DNA from: Nanobdellati archaeon | Lineage (GTDB): Archaea; EX4484-52; WAPT01 | NCBI GenBank assembly: GCA_027038505.1 | Contig: JALVWC010000013.1 | Span: 1 to 55,794, forward strand | Direction: 5' to 3' | Length of the DNA stretch: 55,794 nt | Shown: positions 45,047 to 54,482 of the stretch, piece by piece | Position numbering within the stretch: the stretch's first letter is position 1 | Layout: each line of letters starts with the position of its first letter | Made by a program: the position numbers and the translations under genes | Notes under the pieces: model-generated | The model's input: only the letters and a program-made list of their open reading frames with translations | The model's database searches: none | Told to the model about the DNA's origin: nothing

Positions 45047-46084
45047 ATGCGGCGAGAATTGCCTGAAATGTACAGAGTGTGTGTTGACGAGATCGTTCAG
45101 CTTCTGGAGAGCTGGAAAGCAGCACTGGCAGCAGAAAAGAAGAGGGTAAGGATTTTCCTTCAACTCCCCGAGGGAATAAAAAAGCGAGCCATAAACGTGG
45201 CGAGATGCCTTGAAAATGAGGGATTTGAAGTTGTGGTGGATGTTGAGCCCTGCTTCGGCAGCTGTGATCTGCCGTTCCACAGGGCGAAAATTGAGGGTTG
45301 TGATGTCATTTTGCATCTGGGACATGCGCCGCTTGTTGAAACATCGGGGTGGGTGAAGAAGGAGGGTCTGGGGGTGCTTTTCTACCCGGTAAAAGCTGAA
45401 GTAAGTCGGGATGAACTCTCATACCTCATTGATAAGTGCGTAACGATCCTGAAGGACAAAGGTGCAAGGGCTGTGAGCATCGGGGCTACGGTGCAGAACG
45501 TTGAGATTGCAGAAAGACTCAGGACGGAGCTGGAAAAGCGCAACATAAATGTATTTACGGCAAGAAGCTCGAGAACCGCGCTGGAGGGTGTAGTGCTCGG
45601 CTGTGATTACTCCGCTCTCAGACTTGTTGAGAAAAGGATAGATGTTCACATTCTCATCGCGGGAGGTGCTTTTCATCTCAGGGGCGCGATTCTCGACCTT
45701 AAAAAACCCATTCTGCACGTGAATGTGGAAGAAAGGACCGTCAGATTCGTTGAATTAGATGAGAGGGAAAGGCTCACCAAACAGCGCTTGATGCTTGTGG
45801 AAAAGTTCAAGGAAGCAAAATGCATTGGAGTTGTGACGAGCACCAAGCCGGGACAGAGATTCGCTGATCCTTGGAAAGTCAAAGAAGCGCTCCAAAAAAT
45901 GGGCAAGGACATTGTTATCATTTCCGGAGACAACATTTCGAGGGAAAAGCTGGAGGGGTTAAAGGTCGATTTTTTCGTCAATCTCGCGTGCCCAAGACTG
46001 GAGGAGGATAAGAATAGGTTTCCCAATCCCGTTATAAGCTGGAGCACTCTACTTAAATATTTAAAAGTTATAGACATTGATTAA
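45047..46084 (+). CDS. dph2: Diphthamide synthase subunit Dph2
   Basis: Dph2 is a non-canonical radical-SAM enzyme that transfers a 3-amino-3-carboxypropyl group to the diphthamide histidine of EF-2. The 345-residue protein carries the three spaced cluster cysteines: EPCFGSCD (about 78), LGCDYSAL (about 185) and LACPRLEED (about 310). The Dph2 pattern FLQLPEGIKKRA opens the first domain. Archaeal Dph2 works as a homodimer. ATG 45047 is the likely start, with GAGGAAA 12-18 bases upstream. rpoL follows 35 bases on. Confidence 0.93.
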   Translation: MRRELPEMYRVCVDEIVQLLESWKAALAAEKKRVRIFLQLPEGIKKRAINVARCLENEGFEVVVDVEPCFGSCDLPFHRAKIEGCDVILHLGHAPLVETSGWVKKEGLGVLFYPVKAEVSRDELSYLIDKCVTILKDKGARAVSIGATVQNVEIAERLRTELEKRNINVFTARSSRTALEGVVLGCDYSALRLVEKRIDVHILIAGGAFHLRGAILDLKKPILHVNVEERTVRFVELDERERLTKQRLMLVEKFKEAKCIGVVTSTKPGQRFADPWKVKEALQKMGKDIVIISGDNISREKLEGLKVDFFVNLACPRLEEDKNRFPNPVISWSTLLKYLKVIDID

Positions 46085-46119
46085 ATGTCCGCTACAGGGG
46101 GAATAGAGGTGGTATAGGA

Positions 46120-46401
46120 ATGGAAGTAAATCTAAACAAAAAGGATGACGGAACACTCATCGTTGAAATCAAAGGCGTGGATGCTTATCTTCCGAACCTT
46201 CTACGGCAGGAATTATGGAACGATGATTCTGTCACTTTTGTTGCCTTTGACAAGGACCATCCTTATATAGGCACGCCAAAGCTCATCGTGAGGGGTAAAG
46301 ACCCTGAGAAGTCCGTGATTGATGCCATCGAAAGGCTTAAGAAGACCTTCGAAGCTTTGGAAGGGGCTTTCAAAAATTCAATCTCCGAAAAAAAGAAATG
46401 A
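46120..46401 (+). CDS. rpo11: RNA polymerase subunit Rpo11 (RpoL)
   Basis: A 93-residue RNA polymerase assembly subunit that dimerises with Rpo3. The family pattern is clear: LIVEIKGVDAYLPNLLRQELWND, then VTFVAFDKDHPYIGTPKLIVRG and a long C-terminal helix. GGTGGTATAGG lies just before the ATG. It is probably cotranscribed with dph2, as in several archaea. Confidence 0.95.
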   Translation: MEVNLNKKDDGTLIVEIKGVDAYLPNLLRQELWNDDSVTFVAFDKDHPYIGTPKLIVRGKDPEKSVIDAIERLKKTFEALEGAFKNSISEKKK

Positions 46402-46514
46402 ATATCAATCGACCATTCCATACAGCATTTGTCGAAAATCTGTTCACTTAAAACAAAACATTTTAAAAATTTTCTGGCTTTTATAGTTAGCTCAGATTTT
46501 TGCGGTGTGAGATT

Positions 46515-46991
46515 ATGTCCTCCCGTAAAGAAAAGAAGAAAATTGAACTCATTAGAAAATTTGGAGATATTATTTACATTTTTTTAGGAATGTTTCTTGC
46601 TTTCCTCATATATCAGATAATGGCTTTTGCGTTGCATACCCATTACCCAATAGTTTCGGTCGTATCATGCTCGATGGTTCCTACCCTAAACAGAGGAGAT
46701 CTGCTTATTGTGAAGGGCGTCACCTTTAATGATATAGTTGCCGGCAGGCAAAACGGAACAATCATAGTTTACAAAAGTCCCGTCGATGGGAGGCTCATAG
46801 TTCACAGAGTGTATGAAAAATTTCCGAACGGCACGCTTCGCACCTGGGGTGACAATAATCCCGTACCCGATCCGTGGTTGGTGTCGATGAAAAATGTGGT
46901 CGGGAAGGTTGTCTACAGGATTCCATACCTAGGCTATCCCAAGATACTGCTCTCCGAATTAGTCGGTACCGTACCACCGGTAAAATGTTGA
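46515..46991 (+). CDS. Archaeal signal peptidase I
   Basis: A 158-residue membrane-anchored S26B protease that removes secretory signal peptides. A helix at about 18-40 anchors it. The nucleophile is Ser53 in VSCSMVPTLNRGDLL. His97 in RLIVHRVYE replaces the bacterial lysine, as in archaeal/ER enzymes, and GDNNPVPDPW holds the acidic residues. ATG 46515 is chosen for the GGTGTG site 7 bases upstream. Confidence 0.93.
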   Translation: MSSRKEKKKIELIRKFGDIIYIFLGMFLAFLIYQIMAFALHTHYPIVSVVSCSMVPTLNRGDLLIVKGVTFNDIVAGRQNGTIIVYKSPVDGRLIVHRVYEKFPNGTLRTWGDNNPVPDPWLVSMKNVVGKVVYRIPYLGYPKILLSELVGTVPPVKC

Positions 46992-47041
46992 CAATGTTCG
47001 CGGTTTTTGGGTTTTATCTTTCAATTGTGAGGTGATGCGCC

Positions 47042-47380
47042 ATCAGAATTTGTAAAAAATGCGGCAGTCTGATGCATCCTGTCAAAAAAGACGGCAAGGT
47101 TGAGCTTGTTTGCATGAGATGCGGAAGGAAAGAAAAGATAAAGAATGGTGAGAATTTCAAAATAACGGAAAAAATAGAGCATGATGCGGCAAAGGACAGC
47201 ATACCCGTGGTGGATCAGGAAAGCCAGGTGCAAAAACTCCCGACGACCACTATAGAGTGCCCCAAGTGCGGAAACGACACAGCGGAGTGGTGGACCATGC
47301 AGACAAGGAGCAGTGATGAACCTGAAACGAGGTTCTACCGCTGCACAAAGTGCAAACACACATGGAGGGAGTATAGTTAA
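47042..47380 (+). CDS. tfs: Transcription elongation factor TFS, apparent AUC start
   Basis: TFS is a TFIIS-like cleavage factor for archaeal RNA polymerase. The N-terminal ribbon is CKKCGSLMHPV...CMRCGRKEKI and the C-terminal ribbon is CPKCGNDTAEWWTMQTRSSDEPETRFYRCTKCKHTW with the catalytic Asp-Glu pair. The complete first ribbon requires the frame to begin upstream of ATG 47072, but no ATG, GTG or TTG exists in frame. ATC at 47042 is exactly where relatives have Met (M-x-x-C-x-x-C-G), and GGTGAT lies 6 bases before it. A one-base insertion after ATG 47035 is the alternative. Length 112 is normal. Confidence 0.88.
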   Translation: MRICKKCGSLMHPVKKDGKVELVCMRCGRKEKIKNGENFKITEKIEHDAAKDSIPVVDQESQVQKLPTTTIECPKCGNDTAEWWTMQTRSSDEPETRFYRCTKCKHTWREYS

Positions 47381-47459
47381 ATTAAAGAATGTTCTTTTCT
47401 TCCTCCATCCCTCCATCTTGGATCAGTTTTTAAAATTTTATCATATCTATATTCTCCAC

Positions 47460-47756
47460 ATGAAAATAGAGGTGGACGAAAACACGGTTAAAAAAGTTGC
47501 TTTTCTTGCAAGACTCAAGTTAAGCGACGAAGAAATTCGGAAATATGCCGAAGACCTAAAATCGATTCTGGAGAGTTTCCACACCCTCCAGCAAGTAAAT
47601 GTTGATGATGTTGATCCCTCATTTCAGCCCGTTCCGATCAAAAATGTTACCAGAGATGATGAAGAAAGAGAAAGCATACCTCAAGAAGTTGCTCTTTCAA
47701 ATACTTCGAACAAAGAGGACGGTTACTTTAAAGGTCCAAAAATCATTGAAAAATGA
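47460..47756 (+). CDS. gatC: Asp/Glu-tRNA amidotransferase subunit C
   Basis: A 98-residue GatC that stabilises the GatA-GatB complex. The family start MKIEVDENTVKKVAFLARLKLSDEE is followed by the ILESFHTLQQVNVDDVDP belt and a C-terminal DGYFKGPKIIEK. ATG 47460 follows an AT-rich, TATA-like stretch (TTTTAAAATTTTATCATATC, about 47430-47449) by only a few bases, so the transcript may be nearly leaderless. gatA follows 65 bases downstream. Confidence 0.95.
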   Translation: MKIEVDENTVKKVAFLARLKLSDEEIRKYAEDLKSILESFHTLQQVNVDDVDPSFQPVPIKNVTRDDEERESIPQEVALSNTSNKEDGYFKGPKIIEK

Positions 47757-47821
47757 AGTGGGATTTTAATTTCGTGCATTTATCGATGAAAAAACTGTGG
47801 TTTGAATTGCTGGTGAGCTGA

Positions 47822-49276
47822 ATGGCAGAAAAGTGCAAAAGTGTAAGGGAGTTCGTGTCCGAAGTTAAGGCGGAAAATATTGATCCGCTCGATATCCTCG
47901 AAAAAGCTGTCAAAGAATGCGAAAAAGCTAATCAAGATCACGAAGCGTTCATAACGCTGAGAGGTTCAGAAGATACAATTAGAGATGCTGAACAAATTTT
48001 CTCGGGAAGCTGGAAAAATCTTGAAGTGCCATTTCTTCCGTTGACGGTGAAAGATAACATCTGCACGGAAGGGGTAAGAACAACTGCGGGAAGCAAAATA
48101 CTGGAAAATTATGTACCGTTCTTTGATGCCACCGCGGTAAGGTTATTGAAAAATGAGGGAGCAATTGTAATAGGTAAGACTGCAACAGATGAGTTCGGTT
48201 TTGGAACTTTCTGCACCAACTGCGCTTTCTGCACACCCAAGAATCCTCACGATCCGAAAAGAGTCTGTGGCGGCTCTTCTGGAGGAGCAGCCTGTATAAC
48301 CGCTCTAGCCACTTTTCCTCACGTTGCCTTGGCCGAGAGCACAGGTGGATCAATATCCTGTCCTTCGTCCTTCTGTGGTGTCGTTGGCTTTACCCCGACA
48401 TACGGAGTTGTGAGCCGCTACGGTCTTATAGACTACGCCAACTCGCTGGATAAAATAGGACTCATGGGAAAAAGTGTCGATGATGTCGCTTTTGTGTTTC
48501 CACTAATCGCTAAAAAGGATCCCAAAGATTCAACAAGTGTGGGACTTGAAAATCGGAAAAATGCGATACCCAAGCCCAGCATCAAGAATATGAAATTCGC
48601 GATTCCAACAGAGTGTCTGGATGCCATAAAAGATGAAAAGGTCCTGAATGTTTTCTACAAGTTTGTGAGTGAGCTTGAGAGCGAAGGGGCCAAAATCATG
48701 AGGGTCTCCCTTCCACTGATAGCAGAGGCGCTTGCAGCCTATTACATAATCGCAACAGCTGAGGCTTCAACAAACCTCGCGAAGTTCTGCGGAATGAGAT
48801 ACGGTTATTCCGAAAATCCGGAAGGAAAACACTTCGATGAGTACTTCAGCGAGATAAGGAGCAAGGCGTTTGGAGAGGAGGCAAAACGCAGAATCCTGCT
48901 GGGCACTTTTGCCAGAATGGCGGGATACAGAGATGCGTTTTATCTGAGAGCCATGAAGGTCAGAACTCTCGTGATAAAAAGCTTCAAAAAAATTCTGAAG
49001 GATGCGGATTTTATTCTTTATCCCACGATGCCCGTACGTCCTCCCGAAATTCAATCCGTTAGAGACATGAAGCCCTCAGAAATATACGCGATGGATGTTC
49101 TTACAGTTCCGCCAAACCTTGCGGGATTGCCGCACATCTCCATCCCTGCAGGCAATGCCGATAACTTACCGGTGGGCGTGCAGATCATCGGAGACCACTT
49201 TGACGATATGAAGGTGCTCAAGGCATCCAACGAAATTGAAAAAATGTTCTCAGAGGATATCGTCATACGGATTTGA
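47822..49276 (+). CDS. gatA: Asp/Glu-tRNA amidotransferase subunit A
   Basis: GatA supplies ammonia from glutamine or asparagine for tRNA-dependent amidation. The 484-residue amidase-signature protein has catalytic Lys77 (LTVKDN), cis-Ser about 153 (CGGSSGGAA) and nucleophile Ser177 (STGGSISCP). The glutaminase core continues through GFTPTYGVVSRYGLIDYA. It is full length. GatB lies 18 kb away on the opposite strand. Confidence 0.97.
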   Translation: MAEKCKSVREFVSEVKAENIDPLDILEKAVKECEKANQDHEAFITLRGSEDTIRDAEQIFSGSWKNLEVPFLPLTVKDNICTEGVRTTAGSKILENYVPFFDATAVRLLKNEGAIVIGKTATDEFGFGTFCTNCAFCTPKNPHDPKRVCGGSSGGAACITALATFPHVALAESTGGSISCPSSFCGVVGFTPTYGVVSRYGLIDYANSLDKIGLMGKSVDDVAFVFPLIAKKDPKDSTSVGLENRKNAIPKPSIKNMKFAIPTECLDAIKDEKVLNVFYKFVSELESEGAKIMRVSLPLIAEALAAYYIIATAEASTNLAKFCGMRYGYSENPEGKHFDEYFSEIRSKAFGEEAKRRILLGTFARMAGYRDAFYLRAMKVRTLVIKSFKKILKDADFILYPTMPVRPPEIQSVRDMKPSEIYAMDVLTVPPNLAGLPHISIPAGNADNLPVGVQIIGDHFDDMKVLKASNEIEKMFSEDIVIRI

Positions 49277-49493
49277 TGAATACCAGGACACTAAGGAGCA
49301 TCACCACGTCGATGTTGTAAATGCTGATTCCCGGTGCAGATCCATGCTCGGCGCTATCAGTAACGATTGCTGTCATTAACACCGCGGCATCTATAATTAC
49401 AGGATTCCGCGATTTTTTCCTCACAGTTAAAAATATAAATGTTGCGCCAGATGAAAAACCTGTAATAACATGCCATTCTCGAAGGGATGAGTT
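49277..49493. promoter_or_regulatory. Spacer upstream of eL15 with a TATA element
   Basis: GTTAAAAATATAAATG at about 49427-49442 is a TATA-like element about 55 bases before the eL15 start, where GGGATGAG sits as ribosome site. On the minus strand an open hydrophobic frame (49263 to about 49440) ends IYNIDVVMLLSVLVFIKSV and resembles the tail of a Mrp-type antiporter subunit, but has no start or ribosome site. Confidence 0.4.
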
Positions 49494-50075
49494 ATGGGAA
49501 TGTATCAGTACGTAAGGACTCTGTGGAAGAGACCTAAGGAAAGTCTCGGCAAGCTCTGGCAGGAAAGGCTGATAGGGTGGAGAAGAGAGCCTGCTGTTGT
49601 TAGGATAGATAAGCCGACAAGGATTGATAGAGCGCGGGCACTCGGTTACAAGGCAAAGCAGGGAGTTATAGTTGTGAGAGTACGTGTTAAAAGAGGAGGA
49701 AGGGAAAGGCCAAGGCACAGGCAGGGCAGGAGACCGAAAAGGTATGGTTTCATTTACTTCAGCCCCAAGAAGAGTCTTCAGTGGATAGCGGAAGAGAGAG
49801 CAGCAAGGAAATTCCCTAACCTTGAGGTGTTGAACAGCTACTATGTCGGGGAAGACGGTCAGTATATCTGGTATGAGGTGATAATGCTTGACCCCCACCA
49901 TCCGGCGATAAAGAACGACAGGCACCTCGGATGGATAGCCGGTAAGGCTCACAGGGGAAGGGTATTCAGGGGGCTAACCTCCGCTGGAAAGAAAGCCAGG
50001 GGCCTCAGAAACAAGGGCAAGGGTGCCGAGAAAGTCAGACCAAGCATAAGGGCGAAGCAGGGCAGGGGTAAGTGA
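49494..50075 (+). CDS. rpl15e: Large ribosomal subunit protein eL15
   Basis: A 193-residue eL15 with the family start [42 protein letters not shown] and the basic tail ([27 protein letters not shown]). GAAGGGATGAG precedes the ATG. It stands between gatA and thiI on the same strand but has its own promoter. Confidence 0.97.
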   Translation: MGMYQYVRTLWKRPKESLGKLWQERLIGWRREPAVVRIDKPTRIDRARALGYKAKQGVIVVRVRVKRGGRERPRHRQGRRPKRYGFIYFSPKKSLQWIAEERAARKFPNLEVLNSYYVGEDGQYIWYEVIMLDPHHPAIKNDRHLGWIAGKAHRGRVFRGLTSAGKKARGLRNKGKGAEKVRPSIRAKQGRGK

Positions 50076-50154
50076 CACTTTATCCCTCCCGTTCTTTGAT
50101 CTATGGTCATTCTTCATTACAATTTTAAGTTAATAAAAACGAAATCTGATCCTT

Positions 50155-51339
50155 ATGACCAGAAAGGTTTTTGTTGTGCACTATTCTGAAATAGGACTCA
50201 AGGGTGCGAACAGAGTCTTTTTTGAGAGAAAACTTGTGGAAAACATCAACTACAAGATCAAAAGCCTCGGTGGATCGGCAAAAAGAAGATCCGGCAGGAT
50301 TCTTGTTGAGCTGAAGGAGGACAGCAACATCAATGCAATAAAGGAAGCGTTACGAACCACGCCCGGAATAAGATATTTCGCACTTGCAGAAATAGCCCCG
50401 CTGGATCTGGATAAAATTGCCGAGACCTGTCTTCTTGTTCTGAAGGATAAGGAATTCGGGAGTTTTAAGGTCAGCACATCCAGATCGAACAAAAACTTTC
50501 CTCATAATTCTGTGGAAGTAAACAGAATTGTTGGCGAAAAAATAGTGAAAAGTACGGGCAAGAGTGTCAACCTTGCACAACCGGATGTTGTTGTGCACAT
50601 CGAAATATGCGAGAAAGAAGCTTATGTGTACACTGAGAGAGTTGATGGTACAGGGGGTTTGCCCGTCTCCGTCTCCGGAAAGGTCATTTCCCTTCTCTCG
50701 GGGGGTATAGACAGCCCCGTAGCGGCCTTCCTCCTTATGAAACGGGGTTGCAAAGTGGTTTTTGTGCACTTTTTTAACCAAACGATCCACAGCAGGGAAG
50801 TAAGAAGGAAGATAGAGGAGATCGTCAGAGTTCTTGCGAAATATCAGGGCAGGAGCAAACTGTATATGGTGGATTTTGGAGATGCGCAGAGAGAAATAAT
50901 AAAGCTCGTGCCAGCAAAGTGCAGGATGATAATTTACAGAAGATTCATGATGAGAATAGCATGCGAAATAGCGCGTAAAGAAGGTGCTAAAGCTCTCGTC
51001 ACGGGAGATAACGTTGCACAGGTTGCTTCACAGACCTTAGATAATCTTGCCGTAATTTATGAAGCCTCGAGACTTCCCGTGCTTACCCCTCTGGCTGGTT
51101 TTGACAAGGAGGAAACCATAAACCTTGCTAGAAAAATAGGCACATACGAGATTTCAATCCGGCCTTACCCGGATTGCTGCTCGCTGATGATAGCGAAACA
51201 TCCGGAAACGAGATCAAAACTTGATACGGTCGTGAAAATTGAAAACATCATGAACACTGAAGATTTAGTTGAGAAAGCACTAAAGAATACGGAGGTCCTT
51301 ATTATTGACCCCCGTGAAAAAACTCAAGAATCACTTTAG
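50155..51339 (+). CDS. thiI: ThiI-type tRNA 4-thiouridine / thiamine sulfurtransferase
   Basis: A 394-residue enzyme that activates U8 of tRNA for sulfur insertion. An N-terminal ferredoxin-like domain ([21 protein letters not shown]) and THUMP domain (about 60-165) precede the PP-loop [10 protein letters not shown] at 182-191. [13 protein letters not shown] stretch and the Cys pair YPDCCSLM follow. There is no C-terminal rhodanese domain, which is normal in archaea. Three tRNA genes follow on the opposite strand. Confidence 0.95.
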   Translation: MTRKVFVVHYSEIGLKGANRVFFERKLVENINYKIKSLGGSAKRRSGRILVELKEDSNINAIKEALRTTPGIRYFALAEIAPLDLDKIAETCLLVLKDKEFGSFKVSTSRSNKNFPHNSVEVNRIVGEKIVKSTGKSVNLAQPDVVVHIEICEKEAYVYTERVDGTGGLPVSVSGKVISLLSGGIDSPVAAFLLMKRGCKVVFVHFFNQTIHSREVRRKIEEIVRVLAKYQGRSKLYMVDFGDAQREIIKLVPAKCRMIIYRRFMMRIACEIARKEGAKALVTGDNVAQVASQTLDNLAVIYEASRLPVLTPLAGFDKEETINLARKIGTYEISIRPYPDCCSLMIAKHPETRSKLDTVVKIENIMNTEDLVEKALKNTEVLIIDPREKTQESL

Positions 51340-51412
51340 CTGCTTGAGGATCGGGAAGCTCTTGAGGTAATTAAGGGACTTCTTTGTGTTTGTTATCTTG
51401 GCGGTAATTTGG

Positions 51413-51501
51413 TGGTGCGGGGGGTGGGATTTGAACCCACGCAGGCACTAAGCCACGGAGTCCTAAGCCCCGCGCCTTTGGCCAGGCTCGGCAACCCCCG
51501 C
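51413..51501 (-). tRNA. tRNA-Leu (UAG)
   Basis: Acceptor GCGGGGG/CCCCCGC with discriminator A, a long variable arm (GGC-TTAGT-GCC) and anticodon loop CTTAGGA (anticodon UAG). The T-arm is GTGGG-TTCAAAT-CCCAC. The discriminator is followed by CCA (51413-51415), so the 3' CCA appears to be encoded. No intron. It is nearly identical in acceptor, D- and T-arms to the neighbouring Leu gene. Confidence 0.95.
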
Positions 51502-51638
51502 ATAACAGGAGAAAGGAAGCGCAAAAAGCCTGCAAACATTTTTTCGAACTTAAGATTTTAAATGTTCAGCGCGCCGTCAGACTTAGGGTTTGAGGTAAAC
51601 TCCAAGTAGAAGGGGAAGGAACAGAAAAACAGATGGTG

Positions 51639-51770
51639 TGGTGCGGGGGGTGGGATTTGAACCCACGAACCCACTTAGGGAATGGACCGCTGCGGCGCTG
51701 CCAACCCTACACACACCGCGGCGGCTGCCCCCTCAAGGCAGCGCCTTTGGCCAGGCTCGGCAACCCCCGC
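51639..51770 (-). tRNA. tRNA-Leu (GAG) with a 43-nt insertion
   Basis: Acceptor, D-arm and T-arm match the tRNA-Leu (UAG) gene almost base for base, and CCA is again encoded (51639-51641). The anticodon stem-loop CTGCC-TTGAGGG-GGCAG (51725-51741) gives anticodon GAG. Between this stem and the variable arm (CCC-TAAGT-GGG) lie 43 extra bases, 51682-51724. Removing them gives 89 nt with CCA, exactly the length of the neighbour. Confidence 0.9.
51682..51724 (-). other. Probable intron in the tRNA-Leu (GAG) variable arm
   Basis: The insertion folds by pairing CCGCCGCGG with CCGCAGCGG (nine positions, one C-A mismatch) around a 20-nt loop. It lies at about position 43/44-45, a non-canonical site. 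The splice motif is not clearly resolved, and GGCAG occurs both at the true stem and inside the insertion. Confidence 0.65.
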
Positions 51771-51893
51771 AGGAATGATACCGTTTTTATGAGGTAACGA
51801 AATTACTTATAGCATATGAATTTTTAAATTTTGGTGAGACTTTTGCCGGGAGAATTTCAAGCGAATATACTTCCTCAGAAAGAGAGGCGGTTA

Positions 51894-51966
51894 TGGGCCG
51901 GGGCGGATTCGAACCGCCGACCTTCGCCGCGTGAGGGCGACGTCATAGCCACTAGACCACCGGCCC
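51894..51966 (-). tRNA. tRNA-Val (CAC)
   Basis: Acceptor GGGCCGG/CCGGCCC with discriminator A, D-arm GGTC..., anticodon stem-loop TCGCC-CTCACGC-GGCGA (anticodon CAC) and T-arm CGGCG..TTCGAAT. It is 73 nt, uninterrupted, with no encoded CCA. A TATA-like GATAAATATACC lies on the minus strand near 51995-52006. Confidence 0.95.
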
Positions 51967-52028
51967 ACTAGGCAAAAGAGCAAGAGATGGACACGTGGTA
52001 TATTTATCCTTATACCGTTAAATTGTCG

Positions 52029-54452
52029 CTAAATATTAATTATTTTTGCAGCGTCCACAACCCTATCTCCTTCTTTAAGTTTTATGAGTCTCACACCCAT
52101 CGCATTTCTGCCCTGTTCGGGTATGCTTTTCACACTAACTCTTATTGCCATTCCGCTGGCGGTGATGGCAACCAATTCATCGTTGTCATTCACGCAGAGG
52201 GTCGTAACGACCTCTCCGTTCTTTTCTCTGAGCTTTACGTTGATTACTCCCTTACCACCTCTGCCTATTACCCTGTACTCATCAAGCCTCGTCTTCTTCA
52301 CAAACCCTCTCGAAGTAACGGTGAGGATATACTCACAGTTATCCGCGACATCTCCGCTCACAACTTCATCATCGTTCTCAATCTTTATGCCGGTAACACC
52401 TGCAGCGTTCCTTCCCATGGGTCTTACATCCTCCTCTTTGAAAAGAATTGCCATACCCTTCTTTGTGGCAAGAAGTATGGTGTTTCTCCCAGATGTGAGC
52501 ATTGCACCCACAAGCCCATCATCCTTCCTGAGCTTTATCGCTATGACCCCGCTCCGTCTTACATTTTCGAAAAGGTACAGCTCGCTCTTTTTCACCACAC
52601 CTCTCTTCGTGTACATAAGGAGGTACTTGCAGGAATTTTCCTTTTTGAGGGGCAATATGGCCGCAACCCTCTCCTCACCGTCGAGCCTGACAAGTTGGCT
52701 CAGATGCTTGCCCCTGCTCTGCCTGCTTGCTTCAGGTACCTCATAGGCCTTAAGTGCCCTCACGATCCCTTTTGTTGTGAATATGAGCAGCGTATCGTGT
52801 GTGGAGCAGACAACCAGATGTTTCGTGTAGTCCTTCTCACCGCTCTTCTGGCTTATTATTCCGGTTCCGCCCCTCCTCTGTGACCTGTAGAGCCTTGCAG
52901 GCACTCTCTTTATAAATCCGTCCCTGGTGCAGACAACCATAACCTCCTCTTCCTGTACCAGATCCTCCAAGTCTATCTCTTCATAGCGTTCCTCTATGCT
53001 TGTTTTCCTCGGCATTCCGTATGACTTTTTGAGCTCGAGGAACTCCTCCCTGAGAATTCTGTAAACCTCATCATCATCCCTCATTATTTTTTCCAGGTTC
53101 TCTATTCTCCTCTCAAGCTCCTTCTTCTCCTCTTTAAGTTTCTGCACCTCTATTGATGTGAGCTTCTGCAGCTGCATGGTGAGGATAGCGTTAGACTGCT
53201 TCTCGCTGAGCTGGAAGCTGGAAATGAGGGCCTGCATTGCCTCCTTTCTGTCCTTCGACTTCTTGATCAGCTCGATGACCTCATCGATGTTTGCAAGAGC
53301 GACAAGCAACCCGCCAACTATGTGTGCTCTCTCTTTTGCGAGCCTCAGTTCATGAGCTGCCTTTCTCCTTATTACTGTGAAGCGGTGCCTGAGAAATTCT
53401 TCCAGCATCTGTCTGAGAGTCAGGATTCTCGGCTGATTGTCCACCAGCGCAAGACTCAGAACATTAAAAGATGTCTCAAGTTCCGTATGTTTGTAAAGCT
53501 GGTTGAGAACAACGTTAGCATCAGCATCCCTTCTCAACTCGATAACCACCCTGAGACCCTCTCTGTCGGACTCGTCTCTTATGTCCTTTATGCCATCTAT
53601 GACTCCCTCCCTGACCAGCCCGGCTATTCTTTCGATCATCCTCGCCTTGTTGACCTGATACGGCACTTCGGTTATGACAATTTTTGTCGTTCTCCCCCCT
53701 TCCTCTATATTTACTCTGCCTCTGATTATGATCTTGCCTTTTCCCGTAAGGTAGGCTTTCCTTATTCCGTCAACACCAAGAACGATCCCACCAGTCGGAA
53801 AGTCGGGTCCCTTAACGATGGCGAGAAGCTCCTCATCCTTTATCTCGCGGTTTCGGTTATCAATGAGGAATACGAGCGCATCAACGATCTCGTTTAGATT
53901 GTGCGGCGGTATGTTCGTGGCCATCCCCACCGCTATGCCGGAAGAGCCATTTACCAAAAGGTTGGGGAAGGCTGCCGGCAGCACCACAGGTTCCTTCAGC
54001 GTGCCATCGAAGTTGGGCACGAAATCAACAGTCTCCTTATCAATGTCCTTCAACATTTCCTCCGCTACTTTTGAGAGCCTTACTTCAGTGTAACGCATCG
54101 CAGCCGGAGGATCACCATCTATACTACCGAAGTTTCCATGACCATCAACCAGCGGGTAGTTCATAACAAAGTCCTGCGCCATCCTCACGAGAGCATCATA
54201 TACTGAAGCGTCTCCATGCGGGTGGTACTTACCCAGCACTTCTCCGACCACTCTCGCGGACTTCTTGTACGGTTTGTTGTGGAGCAGTCCCATTTCGTAC
54301 ATTGCATAAAGAATGCGCCTGTGAACCGGCTTTAGGCCATCCCTGACATCGGGCAGAGCTCTGCCTATTATAACGCTCATCGCATAATCAAGATATGCCT
54401 GCTTCATTTCCCGCTCAAGCGCTACTTCGATTGTCCTTAATCCGTGTGGCAT
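52029..54452 (-). CDS. gyrA: DNA gyrase subunit A
   Basis: The DNA-breaking subunit of gyrase, which introduces negative supercoils. In the 807-residue protein, catalytic Tyr121 lies in [12 protein letters not shown]. The breakage-reunion core has [17 protein letters not shown] and YHPHGD, a long coiled coil follows, and a six-bladed C-terminal beta-pinwheel has repeated GxxKK-type strands. The GyrA box reads QRRGGTG (canonical QRRGGKG), supporting gyrase rather than topoisomerase IV. It follows gyrB by about 30 bases. Gyrase in archaea is of bacterial origin and is confined to some, mainly euryarchaeal, groups. Confidence 0.96.
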   Translation of the reverse strand: MPHGLRTIEVALEREMKQAYLDYAMSVIIGRALPDVRDGLKPVHRRILYAMYEMGLLHNKPYKKSARVVGEVLGKYHPHGDASVYDALVRMAQDFVMNYPLVDGHGNFGSIDGDPPAAMRYTEVRLSKVAEEMLKDIDKETVDFVPNFDGTLKEPVVLPAAFPNLLVNGSSGIAVGMATNIPPHNLNEIVDALVFLIDNRNREIKDEELLAIVKGPDFPTGGIVLGVDGIRKAYLTGKGKIIIRGRVNIEEGGRTTKIVITEVPYQVNKARMIERIAGLVREGVIDGIKDIRDESDREGLRVVIELRRDADANVVLNQLYKHTELETSFNVLSLALVDNQPRILTLRQMLEEFLRHRFTVIRRKAAHELRLAKERAHIVGGLLVALANIDEVIELIKKSKDRKEAMQALISSFQLSEKQSNAILTMQLQKLTSIEVQKLKEEKKELERRIENLEKIMRDDDEVYRILREEFLELKKSYGMPRKTSIEERYEEIDLEDLVQEEEVMVVCTRDGFIKRVPARLYRSQRRGGTGIISQKSGEKDYTKHLVVCSTHDTLLIFTTKGIVRALKAYEVPEASRQSRGKHLSQLVRLDGEERVAAILPLKKENSCKYLLMYTKRGVVKKSELYLFENVRRSGVIAIKLRKDDGLVGAMLTSGRNTILLATKKGMAILFKEEDVRPMGRNAAGVTGIKIENDDEVVSGDVADNCEYILTVTSRGFVKKTRLDEYRVIGRGGKGVINVKLREKNGEVVTTLCVNDNDELVAITASGMAIRVSVKSIPEQGRNAMGVRLIKLKEGDRVVDAAKIINI

Positions 54453-54482
54453 TTTTATTCACCACAGCTCAGGAATCTGTCT

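Noticed and set aside
47072-47380. TFS starting at ATG 47072
   Set aside because: This would remove the first two zinc cysteines that all relatives keep.
53322-53897. Plus-strand frames opposite gyrA and gyrB
   Set aside because: All are antisense to conserved gyrase motifs.
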